17,853 nucleotides of DNA from Ilumatobacteraceae bacterium (GTDB taxonomy: Bacteria; Actinomycetota; Acidimicrobiia; Acidimicrobiales; Ilumatobacteraceae), in the NCBI GenBank assembly GCA_023257035.1, contig JALRDI010000276.1:1-17853 (forward strand), read 5' to 3'. The notes below the pieces were generated by a model. It saw nothing but the letters and a program-made list of their open reading frames with translations, was not told where the DNA came from and ran no database searches. Shown here in pieces: positions 6,818-13,534 of this stretch (position 1 is its first letter; each line of letters opens with the position of its first letter). A program made the translations under genes and the position numbers.

Positions 6818-7216
6818 ATGTCGACTGCAACCCAGATCCCGTTTGTTGAGTACCTCAAACTCGAGCCGACTCCGCACCTCGTTGCGAATGAGTGCACTTC
6901 TTGCGGGGCTCGGTTCTTCGATCGTCGAAATGCATGTGCGGGATGCTTCAACACTGAATTCACTCCGGTCGATATCCCTACCGAAGGAGTCGTTCGATCG
7001 TTCTCGATTATCACCTTTGCCGCTCCTGGCGTCGACGTACCCTTCGTCGCTGCAGTGATCGATTGCGGTGGCACCAGCGTTCGAGCAAACATCATCAACT
7101 GCCCACCCGACCCTGAACATGTCAGTCTCGGAATGAGTGTTCGTCTTGCCACTACGGTGGTCGGAATAGATTCTGCTGGCGTCGAAGCGGTCAACTACGG
7201 ATTCGAGCCCGCCTGA
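6818..7216 (+). CDS. DUF35 zinc-ribbon/OB-fold protein, thiolase partner
   Basis: This is a 132-residue acyl-CoA-associated protein. The rubredoxin-like zinc ribbon near the N-terminus has C26, C29, C40 and C43 (CTSC and CAGC), and the OB-fold follows from about 45 to 130. Proteins of this family bind thiolase-like enzymes and help channel acyl-CoA substrates; examples are archaeal HMG-CoA synthase/thiolase complexes and the steroid side-chain aldolase partner ChsH2. The next gene, 32 bases downstream, is a thiolase with its own strong ribosome binding site, so the two very likely form a complex. The protein probably has no catalytic activity of its own. Four intact Cys argue for bound zinc. 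The precise acyl substrate cannot be inferred. Confidence 0.9.
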   Translation: MSTATQIPFVEYLKLEPTPHLVANECTSCGARFFDRRNACAGCFNTEFTPVDIPTEGVVRSFSIITFAAPGVDVPFVAAVIDCGGTSVRANIINCPPDPEHVSLGMSVRLATTVVGIDSAGVEAVNYGFEPA

Positions 7217-7248
7217 GAACGGGTACAACTCAGAACTAAGGAGACATC

Positions 7249-8457
7249 ATGAGTAGAAGTGACGACATCTGGATTCTCGGAATCCACATGACAAAGTTTG
7301 GCAAGCATCCGAATCTCGACGTCGTCGACCTCGGGGCAGAGGCGATTCACGGTGCCCTTGCTGATGCGGGCGTGACGATGGCCGACATGGGCATCATTGC
7401 CGCTGGCAACCTTCTTGGATCAGGAAGCATCGCGCAGCAATTGCAGAAGCAGGTCGGTCAGACAGGTATCCCTGCATACAACGTCTCGAATGCGTGTGCG
7501 ACGGGCGCAACCGCTCTCCGAACGGTGATCATGGCGGTGAAGGCAGGTGAGGTCGACATGGGCCTCGCAGTCGGAGTTGAAAAACTCGCCGGTGCGGGTC
7601 TCCTTGGAGCTGGCGGTAAGGCAAAAGCTGACAACGATGAGTGGGCTCGAAATGGCCGCTTTGGTGCAGTCGGTCCGGTCGACGGTCGCATCGGAACCGA
7701 ATCGATGCCTGGCGTGTTCGCACAGATCGGAATGGAATACGGCCATAAGTACGGTGGTGCCGACTTCGAGTTGTTCGCCAAGATCAGTGAGAAGAATCAC
7801 TCGCACTCAACGCTGAACCCGCTCGCGGCCTACAACAAGGCAATGAGCCTTGAACAGATCATGAACGACGTCATGATTGCGTATCCGAACACCCGCCCAA
7901 TGTGCTCAGCAAACTGTGACGGCGCCGCAGCTGCCGTGGTGATCAACGGCGAGAAGTTGAAGACACTGTCGCTTGAGCAACAGCGTCGAGCAGTAAAGGT
8001 TTCTGCTTCGATTCTCACCAGCGACCCGTGGCAGGAGGCTTGTCAGGTGTTGCCAGACGTCAATACGCTCACCCGCAACGCTGCCCACCAGGCGTACGAG
8101 CAGGCTGGCGTCGGCCCGCAGGATCTCAACCTCGTTGAACTACACGACTGTTTCGCAACTGCTGAACTCGTCCACTACGACAACCTCATGTTGTGTGAAG
8201 AGGGCGGCGCTGTTGACTTCTTCGAGTCGGGTGCCCCGTACCGCGACGGAAAGATGCCAGTCAACGTTTCTGGTGGACTCCAGTCGAAGGGTCATCCAAT
8301 TTCGGCAACTGGTATTGCCAATATTTGGGAAGTCTGTCAGCACGTTCGTGGCGAAGCAGGTGACCGTCAGATTGAGGGAGCCAAGGTTGGTCTTGCCCAT
8401 GTCATCGGTCTCGCTTCGGCTTGCGGCATCCACATCTTGGAGCGCTCGGCCGCCTGA
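7249..8457 (+). CDS. SCP-X-type thiolase / acetyl-CoA acetyltransferase family
   Basis: The 402-residue enzyme is thiolase-fold and closest by eye to the thiolase domain of sterol carrier protein X. It would cleave a 3-ketoacyl-CoA with CoA. Key residues are C83 in VSNACATGA (acylated nucleophile), H299 in ELHDCFATAEL, and H349 in SGGLQSKGHPISATG. Retention of all three favours a true thiolase over the Ltp2-type aldolases, which as I recall use tyrosines there. C392 in SACGIHILE is extra compared with what I recall of SCP-X. AAGGAG at 7238-7243 lies five bases before the ATG. The family acts on branched chains such as 2-methyl-3-ketoacyl-CoAs, so a branched or isoprenoid substrate is a reasonable inference. 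It is expected to work with the DUF35 protein encoded just upstream. Confidence 0.92.
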   Translation: MSRSDDIWILGIHMTKFGKHPNLDVVDLGAEAIHGALADAGVTMADMGIIAAGNLLGSGSIAQQLQKQVGQTGIPAYNVSNACATGATALRTVIMAVKAGEVDMGLAVGVEKLAGAGLLGAGGKAKADNDEWARNGRFGAVGPVDGRIGTESMPGVFAQIGMEYGHKYGGADFELFAKISEKNHSHSTLNPLAAYNKAMSLEQIMNDVMIAYPNTRPMCSANCDGAAAAVVINGEKLKTLSLEQQRRAVKVSASILTSDPWQEACQVLPDVNTLTRNAAHQAYEQAGVGPQDLNLVELHDCFATAELVHYDNLMLCEEGGAVDFFESGAPYRDGKMPVNVSGGLQSKGHPISATGIANIWEVCQHVRGEAGDRQIEGAKVGLAHVIGLASACGIHILERSAA

Positions 8458-8506
8458 GCCCCGGCTTCAATCGGTAGTTCGTTGCGCTGAACATCTCGGC
8501 GATCGC

Positions 8507-8512
8507 TACTGT
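8507..8512 (+). promoter_or_regulatory. Candidate -10 box of a leaderless oxygenase transcript
   Basis: TACTGT lies seven bases before the ATG at 8520, which has no visible ribosome binding site. TTGCGC at 8482-8487 is a weak -35 candidate with a long 19-base spacer. It would allow the oxygenase and trmB to be transcribed apart from the thiolase genes. Confidence 0.35.
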
Positions 8513-8519
8513 CAACACA

Positions 8520-9485
8520 ATGTCAATTCCGACGATAGATCTGAGCGACCCGAGTGATGTAGTTGCTCGTCAGCTCGATGCCGCGTGCAGCGAGATCGGG
8601 TTCGTGCAGATCGTTGGCCACGAGATTGACTCGGTGCTCGAGCACGAGGCCTGGAGCTGCGCAAAAGCATTCTTTGCTCTGAGTGATGAAGCAAAGATGG
8701 CAGTCGCCATTCCTGATGGCGATGCATACGGGTATGGCCCATTCCAAGTTGAACGACTTGCGGCGAGCCGAGGGCAGGAAAGCCCTCCAGATCTCAAAGA
8801 AACGTTTTCGATCGGCCCATTTGTTGAGTCCGGTGAAATGGCAGAAATCATTGCGCAAGATCCCGCTGCCGCATTTGCGTACTCGCCAAATCGCTGGCCT
8901 GCCGACCTCTCTGAGATGGCCGCGGTGATGCAGCGCTATTACGACGAGTTAGGTGCGCTCTGCGCTCGACTGCTCTCGCTGATGGCTCAAGGGCTCGGAA
9001 TGCCTGCCGACACATTTGCATCTGCAATCGATCGTCATACATCAGCTCTGCGACTCTTGCACTATCCCCATATCAATCCCGCAGAGGTTGTTGCCGGGCA
9101 ACTTCGCGCTGGAGCCCACTCCGATTATGGGACGATCACCCTGCTTCGACAGGACGATGCACCAGGAGGGCTTGAGGTGCGAGGCATCGATGACGAGTGG
9201 CATGCCGTTCCCGCACAGGACGGGGCATACGTCGTCAACATCGGTGACGCTCTCGAACGTTGGACGGCAGGACGTTGGCGGTCAACACTGCACCGAGTGC
9301 AGATTCCACCCGCAGCAAGTGGTTCAAATCGACGGCAATCGATTGCGTTCTTTCACAATGCCAACTGGGATGCGGTCATCGATGTTCTTGAACCGTGTCG
9401 ACCAGCAGACGGCGCGGTTGACCCTCCAATCACTGCAGGACGCCATCTCATGGAGCGGTTCCTCAGCACACAGCGAGGTGACTGA
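8520..9485 (+). CDS. 2-oxoglutarate/Fe(II)-dependent oxygenase, isopenicillin-N-synthase-like
   Basis: The 321-residue protein is a non-haem iron oxygenase of the IPNS/2OG-Fe(II) superfamily. The N-terminal DIOX_N region (about 1-130) begins IPTIDLSD and contains GFVQIVGHEI. The C-terminal jelly-roll carries the iron triad H200 and D202 (AGAHSDYGTITLL) and H258 (STLHRV), then RRQSIAFF, whose Arg and Ser (R272, S274) would bind the 2-oxoglutarate carboxylate. It is probably a cytoplasmic hydroxylase or desaturase; the substrate is unknown. The gap from the thiolase is 62 bases with no ribosome binding site, so it may have its own leaderless promoter. Its TGA overlaps the trmB ATG by one base. 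Bacterial members are often annotated as isopenicillin N synthase family, but no beta-lactam genes are present, so that specific role is unlikely. Confidence 0.9.
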   Translation: MSIPTIDLSDPSDVVARQLDAACSEIGFVQIVGHEIDSVLEHEAWSCAKAFFALSDEAKMAVAIPDGDAYGYGPFQVERLAASRGQESPPDLKETFSIGPFVESGEMAEIIAQDPAAAFAYSPNRWPADLSEMAAVMQRYYDELGALCARLLSLMAQGLGMPADTFASAIDRHTSALRLLHYPHINPAEVVAGQLRAGAHSDYGTITLLRQDDAPGGLEVRGIDDEWHAVPAQDGAYVVNIGDALERWTAGRWRSTLHRVQIPPAASGSNRRQSIAFFHNANWDAVIDVLEPCRPADGAVDPPITAGRHLMERFLSTQRGD

Positions 9486-10168
9486 TGTTGACCCCAGATG
9501 GACGACCGATGGCGGTCGCTCGAACGTTCAAACCGCGTCGCCGGCGTATGTCGCCTACTCGAACTGCCGCGTTTGATCGACTTATGCCGATGTACGGCCT
9601 CGACGTTGAGGGGCCGTCAACCTCGACCGAAGACATCTTTGGACGTGCGGCACCGGTCGCGCTCGAAATCGGCTGCGGAGCTGGTGAAGCAGCGATCGCA
9701 TCGGCACGCGCTCAACCCGAGGTCGACCTCATCGCAGCGGATGTGCACACCCCGGGTATTGCTCGGCTACTCGTTGATATTGAGGCTGCGAGGCTGAGCA
9801 ACCTTCGCGTCATTCATGGCGATGCTCTCGAGTTTCTTCACCGCATACCCAGTGAAAGCCTCGACGAAGTTCGCATCTGGTTCCCTGACCCGTGGCCGAA
9901 ACCGAAACAGCGACAGCGCCGATTGGTTACTGAATCAATCATGGCTCGACTTGTCCCATGGGTTGTGCATGGCGGTCGCTTACGAATGGCAACCGATGTC
10001 GAAGACTACGCCGAGCAGATGTTGGAAGTGTGCTCTGCGCACTCTGAGCTCCAAGGTGGCGAAGTCGAACGCCCCTCCGATCGGCCGATTACCCGCTTTG
10101 AACGAAAAGGAATTGAAGCCGGTCGAGCAGTGACCGACCTCGAATTCACACGTCGAGGGTCAAACTGA
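9485..10168 (+). CDS. trmB: tRNA (guanine-N7-)-methyltransferase TrmB
   Basis: This enzyme methylates N7 of G46 in the tRNA variable loop using S-adenosylmethionine. The 227-residue protein has the SAM motif LEIGCGAGEAA (60-70), AADVHTPG (85-91), the TrmB hallmark WFPDPWPK (132-139, with D135 the expected catalytic Asp) followed by a basic run ending QRRL, and the C-terminal block RPITRFERKGIEAG followed by DLEF. Its ATG shares one base with the oxygenase stop (TGATG), and GAGGTGA just upstream can serve as ribosome binding site. It is therefore co-expressed with an oxygenase in a catabolic region, an odd place for a tRNA-modification gene. It ends 19 bases before the convergent flavoprotein gene. 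Confidence 0.95.
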   Translation: MLTPDGRPMAVARTFKPRRRRMSPTRTAAFDRLMPMYGLDVEGPSTSTEDIFGRAAPVALEIGCGAGEAAIASARAQPEVDLIAADVHTPGIARLLVDIEAARLSNLRVIHGDALEFLHRIPSESLDEVRIWFPDPWPKPKQRQRRLVTESIMARLVPWVVHGGRLRMATDVEDYAEQMLEVCSAHSELQGGEVERPSDRPITRFERKGIEAGRAVTDLEFTRRGSN

Positions 10169-10189
10169 CCGAGCACGGCACGATCAGTT
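10163..10189. terminator. Weak dyad between convergent trmB and flavoprotein genes
   Basis: AACTGA (10163-10168) can pair with TCAGTT (10184-10189), with an inner CCG-AGCA-CGG stem. The element covers both stop codons. It has no T run and the stem is interrupted, so it is only a possible bidirectional terminator. Confidence 0.25.
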
Positions 10190-11330
10190 AGTCGTTCATG
10201 AGCGTCTCGAGTCGCTGTACTGACTCGATGAACTCCTCGACCATCTCGTACACGACACGCGCTGCGGGCTTTGACACATTCATCGTTCCAACGATCTGGC
10301 CGACGAAGTAGTTCGCGAGTTGCGCTGCTCCCGACGACGAGTCATGGGCCGCACGATCAATCCGGCGAATCGCAGTATCGACGAGCATTGGCTGCAACGG
10401 CATTGGAAGTGGTTTTGGATTTGCCGGGTCTTCCCAGGCATCGGTCCATGCGGTTCGCAATTGACGTGCCGGCTTTCCGGTGCGTGATTTCGAACGCAAT
10501 GTGTCTGACGACGTGGCGGCAAGGAATTTCTCTTTCACCGTCGGATGGGTCTCGGCCTCTTCGGTGGTGAGCCACACCGATCCACACCAGACTCCTTCTG
10601 CACCGAGGGCCATTGAGGCCGCCATCTGGCGTCCGCGGCCGATACCGCCGGCGCCTAGCACTGGTACTCGGTCACCAATTGCGTCGACAATCTCGGGGAT
10701 GAGCACCATTGTGCCGATCTCACCTGTATGTCCGCCGGCCTCTGAGCCTTGAGCGATGACGATGTCGACGCCGACCGCAGCGTGGCGCTCGGCGTGCTGG
10801 GCTTTGCCGGCAAGAGCGCCGACTAAGCGTCCCTGCTCGTGTGAGCGTTCCAACATGTGAGCCGGAGGTGGGCCTAAGGCGTTGACAACGAGTGCGGCCT
10901 TATGAGCAAGGGTGATCTCGAGTTGGGGGGCTGCGCGATCAGCAGTGAGGGGAGCAGACTTTGATTCGGCACCAAGCCCTCGGCCGCCCTGTTCTTCGTC
11001 AAGAGTAGGAACGCCGTAGTCGTCGAGCAGTTTGTTGACGAAGTCGCGATGTTCCTGGGGAATCATCCCGCCAAGTTCAGAAACGGTCATTCCACCCTGG
11101 TCTGATCCGGTGTACTTCGCCGGCACGATGAGGTCGACTCCATAAGGAAGATCGCCTACTTGCTCTTCAATCCAGTCGAGATCGATTTCAAGCTGTTTGT
11201 CTGAATGTCCCGCCGCTCCAAGAACTCCAAGGCCACCAGCTTTTGTGACGGCCGCGACAACGTCGCGGCAATGGCTGAACGCAAGAATTGGGATATCGAT
11301 CCCGAGCATGTCGGTAATTCGGGTTTTCAC
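10188..11330 (-). CDS. Nitronate-monooxygenase-like FMN flavoprotein (NMO/2-nitropropane dioxygenase family)
   Basis: This 380-residue TIM-barrel FMN enzyme is of the nitronate monooxygenase family. It starts MKTRITDMLGIDIPIL, then has AGGLGVLGAAGHS (31-43), a basic/acidic insert at about 95-135, GVDIVIAQGSEAGGHTG with H201 as the family's catalytic His, and the phosphate-binding GAGGIGRGRQ (227-236). GTG 11330 is the start: it shares GTGA with the upstream dehydrogenase stop and has AAAGGA six bases before it. Several relatives are not nitronate oxidases; the mycobacterial steroid-ring enzyme IpdC, for example, acts in acyl-CoA catabolism. Linkage to an acyl-CoA dehydrogenase suggests such a role here, perhaps enoyl-CoA or enone reduction or oxidation. 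True nitronate detoxification remains possible. Confidence 0.88.
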   Translation of the reverse strand: MKTRITDMLGIDIPILAFSHCRDVVAAVTKAGGLGVLGAAGHSDKQLEIDLDWIEEQVGDLPYGVDLIVPAKYTGSDQGGMTVSELGGMIPQEHRDFVNKLLDDYGVPTLDEEQGGRGLGAESKSAPLTADRAAPQLEITLAHKAALVVNALGPPPAHMLERSHEQGRLVGALAGKAQHAERHAAVGVDIVIAQGSEAGGHTGEIGTMVLIPEIVDAIGDRVPVLGAGGIGRGRQMAASMALGAEGVWCGSVWLTTEEAETHPTVKEKFLAATSSDTLRSKSRTGKPARQLRTAWTDAWEDPANPKPLPMPLQPMLVDTAIRRIDRAAHDSSSGAAQLANYFVGQIVGTMNVSKPAARVVYEMVEEFIESVQRLETLMND

Positions 11331-12577
11331 GATGGATCCTTTCGGGTTCGGAATTCAGACCATGTCATGCCGGCATCTCCGTGAATGTCTCGAGGAAGTC
11401 CAAGCACGAGTTCGGCGACAATGTTTCGCTGTACGGCGAAGGTTCCGCCGCCGAGGGTGAGTGCTGGCGCAAAGAGCCAGCCGTAATGCCAAAGCGGATC
11501 GACCTCAGGGAATTGGCTGCCTTCTCCGCGAGCGAAGTTCACCTCGGTTGCGCCTCGGCGAGAGCGAAGGGGAATTTCCCCGGCCGGGCCAGACCCTGTG
11601 AGCATGCCGGAGGTCCCGGCGAGTTCCTTTGCGAGCTCCATCACATGCTGGCCGTGTTCATCGCCCATGATTTTTTGCACTGATGCCTCGGCACCTGGTG
11701 TGCGTCCGTTGAGACGGGCGCTCAACGTGCGAAGCCGGTTGAGGCGCAACACCTCCGATTCGATGTACAGGTCGGCGATGCGCTGGCGCATGATCGGGTC
11801 ATTGTTGCCGCCGCTATCTCGAACGAGGTTGATGAGGTCGCTCGCCGATGGTCCCGAGCCCCACAGCGACCCAGACGATGACAGTGAGACCCGTTCGTTC
11901 GCGAGGGTGACCTTGGCAAGTCTCCAACCGTCGCCTTCTTGGCCGACGAGATACTTCGCAGGAAGCCGCACGTCGTCAAAGAACGTCTGGTTGAACGAGT
12001 GCGCGGTCGTCATGTCAATGATCGGTGAGAGCGTGAGCCCGGGGATGTCCATCGGGATAATGAAGTACGAGATGCCTTTGTGCTTTGGCACATCAGGGTC
12101 AGTTCTCGCAATGAGGATTCCGTACTCAGAGTGGTGTGCACCGCTCGACCAGATCTTTGATCCGTTGATGATGTACTCGTCGCCATCTCGAACTGCCCGT
12201 GTCCCAAGGGATGCGAGGTCTGAACCTGAGTCGGGCTCGCTGAAGAGCTGGCACCATTGCTCTTCCCCACTGAAGATCTTGGGTAGGAACCGTTCCTTCT
12301 GCCAATCACTGCCGGCGAGCAAGATGGTTGGTGCCGCCCAGCCAACGCCAATCGGGTTGGTCGAGACAGAGGTTTCCCGAACTCCAGCAGCTTTCAATTC
12401 CTCATCGATGATCAACTGGTGAATTGGGTCGGCTTCAACACCCCACGGCCGAGGCCAGTGGGGAACAAGCAACCCTGCTTCATGAAGTTCGGCGCTCGTC
12501 GGCGAGGGATGATCGGCGAGCCACTCTCGGAGTTCGATGCGTCGTGGATCGTCCTCTGCTGGGAAATCGAAATCCAT
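11327..12577 (-). CDS. Acyl-CoA dehydrogenase, FadE-like, with non-canonical catalytic site
   Basis: The 416-residue flavoprotein of the acyl-CoA dehydrogenase family has WCQLFSEPDSGSDLAS (108-123) and KIWSSGAHHSEYG (141-153) for flavin and substrate contacts. The C-terminal motif normally read as EGTxxIQR is GGGTFAVQR (376-384), with G377 where medium-chain enzymes have their catalytic Glu. E228 in LANERVSL lies where isovaleryl- and long-chain dehydrogenases, and some actinobacterial FadE enzymes, carry the base on helix G, so activity may be kept. ATG 12577 is chosen over the start at 12592 because AAGGA lies six bases before it and it shares one base with the upstream TGA. It is coupled at its 3' end to the flavoprotein gene by GTGA. 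A heteromeric partner dehydrogenase, if needed, could be the one encoded at 5541-6725, though that is not in the same operon. Confidence 0.93.
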   Translation of the reverse strand: MDFDFPAEDDPRRIELREWLADHPSPTSAELHEAGLLVPHWPRPWGVEADPIHQLIIDEELKAAGVRETSVSTNPIGVGWAAPTILLAGSDWQKERFLPKIFSGEEQWCQLFSEPDSGSDLASLGTRAVRDGDEYIINGSKIWSSGAHHSEYGILIARTDPDVPKHKGISYFIIPMDIPGLTLSPIIDMTTAHSFNQTFFDDVRLPAKYLVGQEGDGWRLAKVTLANERVSLSSSGSLWGSGPSASDLINLVRDSGGNNDPIMRQRIADLYIESEVLRLNRLRTLSARLNGRTPGAEASVQKIMGDEHGQHVMELAKELAGTSGMLTGSGPAGEIPLRSRRGATEVNFARGEGSQFPEVDPLWHYGWLFAPALTLGGGTFAVQRNIVAELVLGLPRDIHGDAGMTWSEFRTRKDPS

Positions 12578-13380
12578 CAGTTGTCCTTCCAAGTGCCAGC
12601 AGAAGGACCATCGGTCGCTCCTCCTGCGAACGCTTGAGCCTGAAGCATCCAGTCTCGGGCAAGTTCGCCGTCGGTGGTGAGGTTCGTGTCATCGACATGA
12701 CGACGCTGTGTGACCACCATGCAGAACTCTTCTGCGCTTCCAGAGACGCTTGCGTCAGCATTCTCGTGTGGCCATTCCCACACTTCTCCAGAAGGAGCGG
12801 TGAGAGAGACCGCAACGTTTCCGGCCGGTACCTCAAGTCCACGATTGATATAACTCCAGCCGCGAGTAATGACCCCGAGTTGTGCAATGTGACGCAAGCG
12901 GTCCGATGCTGGTCGGGAAGCCCCGAGAGTGTCGACGATGTCCTGGCCGTGTGCCCACGCCTCCATAAGGCGTGCGGTAAGAAATGACTTTGCGCCCATC
13001 GACGGGCCGTACCACTCAACGCGTGCATCCTCGGCGAGTCCGCGGCCTGCTGATTCGAGAGCCCGACGGTTTGCCCGCCACTCGCTGAGAAGACCTTCGC
13101 CTGTGAGTGCGCGAAGTGGTCCCATGGTCTCAGCTTCGGTGGCGTCCGGGTCGGCCATGAGTTCGACAAGGTGCGCCCGATGTTCAATGAATGCATCGGT
13201 GTCCCGAATTGCGAGTGCCGCGGTGGCATCGAAATAGGTGAGGTGGGCGATCTGATCGGCGATGGTCCAGCCAGGGCTTGGCGTTGCTGTTGCCCACTGC
13301 TCTTCTGACAGATTTGCAACGACATCGTCGAGTGCCTGCTGTTCAGCGATGAGGTCGTCAAGAATCCCCTGAACAGTCAT
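12577..13380 (-). CDS. TIGR03084-like DinB/mycothiol-isomerase-fold metalloprotein
   Basis: The 267-residue protein has the four-helix-bundle N-domain of mycothiol-dependent maleylpyruvate isomerase/DinB proteins. The probable metal triad is H46 (IADQIAHLTYFDA), E140 and H144 (RLMEAWAHGQDI); the spacing is close to that recalled for maleylpyruvate isomerase (H52, E144, H148). A smaller C-terminal domain (about 185-255) resembles the region annotated as TIGR03084. Function is unknown; a thiol-dependent isomerase or transferase on an acyl or keto acid is one guess. ATG 13380 is preceded by GGAGGAGG at five bases, which rules out the open upstream extension to 13557. It is first in a tightly coupled minus-strand operon (TGATG to the dehydrogenase) and is divergent from the carboxylase genes. 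Confidence 0.85.
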   Translation of the reverse strand: MTVQGILDDLIAEQQALDDVVANLSEEQWATATPSPGWTIADQIAHLTYFDATAALAIRDTDAFIEHRAHLVELMADPDATEAETMGPLRALTGEGLLSEWRANRRALESAGRGLAEDARVEWYGPSMGAKSFLTARLMEAWAHGQDIVDTLGASRPASDRLRHIAQLGVITRGWSYINRGLEVPAGNVAVSLTAPSGEVWEWPHENADASVSGSAEEFCMVVTQRRHVDDTNLTTDGELARDWMLQAQAFAGGATDGPSAGTWKDN

Positions 13381-13385
13381 GTTTG

Positions 13386-13393
13386 CCTCCTCC
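13386..13393 (-). promoter_or_regulatory. Ribosome binding site fixing the TIGR03084-like start
   Basis: GGAGGAGG on the minus strand is five bases before the ATG at 13380. It is among the strongest such sites in the window, and it excludes a 59-residue N-terminal extension. Confidence 0.85.
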
Positions 13394-13440
13394 GTGCGGT
13401 ATTCCACGTCCGTTTGGGTTGACGTCATCAAGGCCGCCTC

Positions 13441-13471
13441 GTGGTACCAGATTGACTCCCGAAGGTACCAC
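13441..13471. promoter_or_regulatory. 8-bp inverted repeat, candidate operator for two divergent operons
   Basis: GTGGTACC (13441-13448) and GGTACCAC (13464-13471) are perfect inverse copies separated by 15 bases (centres 23 bp apart, about two helical turns). They lie in the 154-base gap between the TIGR03084-like and carboxylase genes. A second palindrome, TGACGTCA (13420-13427), is nearby but also occurs inside coding DNA. The downstream arm falls between the candidate -35 and -10 of the carboxylase promoter, so bound protein could repress it. The regulator is not in the window. Confidence 0.5.
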
Positions 13472-13481
13472 CACGTACGGT
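13452..13481 (+). promoter_or_regulatory. Candidate promoter of the carboxylase operon
   Basis: TTGACT (13452-13457) and TACGGT (13476-13481) are separated by 18 bases. Transcription would start near 13488-13490. A GTG codon in the carboxylase frame lies exactly at 13490, so a leaderless start there competes with the preferred GTG at 13535. Confidence 0.4.
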
Positions 13482-13534
13482 CATCAATTGTGTCGAACGA
13501 AACAGCGGTGGGGAGCGCGGCACGACCAAGATCT

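Noticed and set aside
6575..7228. Minus-strand frame of 217 codons across the dehydrogenase/DUF35 gap
   Set aside because: It overlaps two well-supported genes and the divergent promoter region, has no motif, and lacks a ribosome binding site.
8520..9485. Oxygenase as a true isopenicillin N synthase in a beta-lactam cluster
   Set aside because: The iron and 2-oxoglutarate site residues are family-wide, and no peptide synthetase or beta-lactam gene is present.
11598..12422. Plus-strand frame of 274 codons opposite the second acyl-CoA dehydrogenase
   Set aside because: It is antisense to a well-supported gene, its translation has no recognisable domain, and it is typical of open antisense frames in GC-rich DNA.
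12480..13361. Long minus-strand frame of 293 codons overlapping the TIGR03084-like gene
   Set aside because: It is another frame of the same strand with low-complexity, Ser/Arg-rich translation, no family resemblance and no ribosome binding site. The accepted frame has a clear start, motifs and coupling.
13420..13427. Palindrome TGACGTCA as a specific operator
   Set aside because: The same 8-mer also occurs inside the peroxiredoxin coding region, so on its own it is not distinctive.
13441..13452. GTGGTACC resembles the UGGUACC core of a T-box leader
   Set aside because: No tRNA synthetase or amino-acid gene follows, there is no specifier stem or terminator/antiterminator pair, and the sequence is better explained as one arm of an inverted repeat.
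13379..13534. N-terminal extension of the carboxylase beta subunit from ATG 13379
   Set aside because: It would overlap the start and ribosome binding site of the divergent gene at 13380, and the extra residues are unlike the family.
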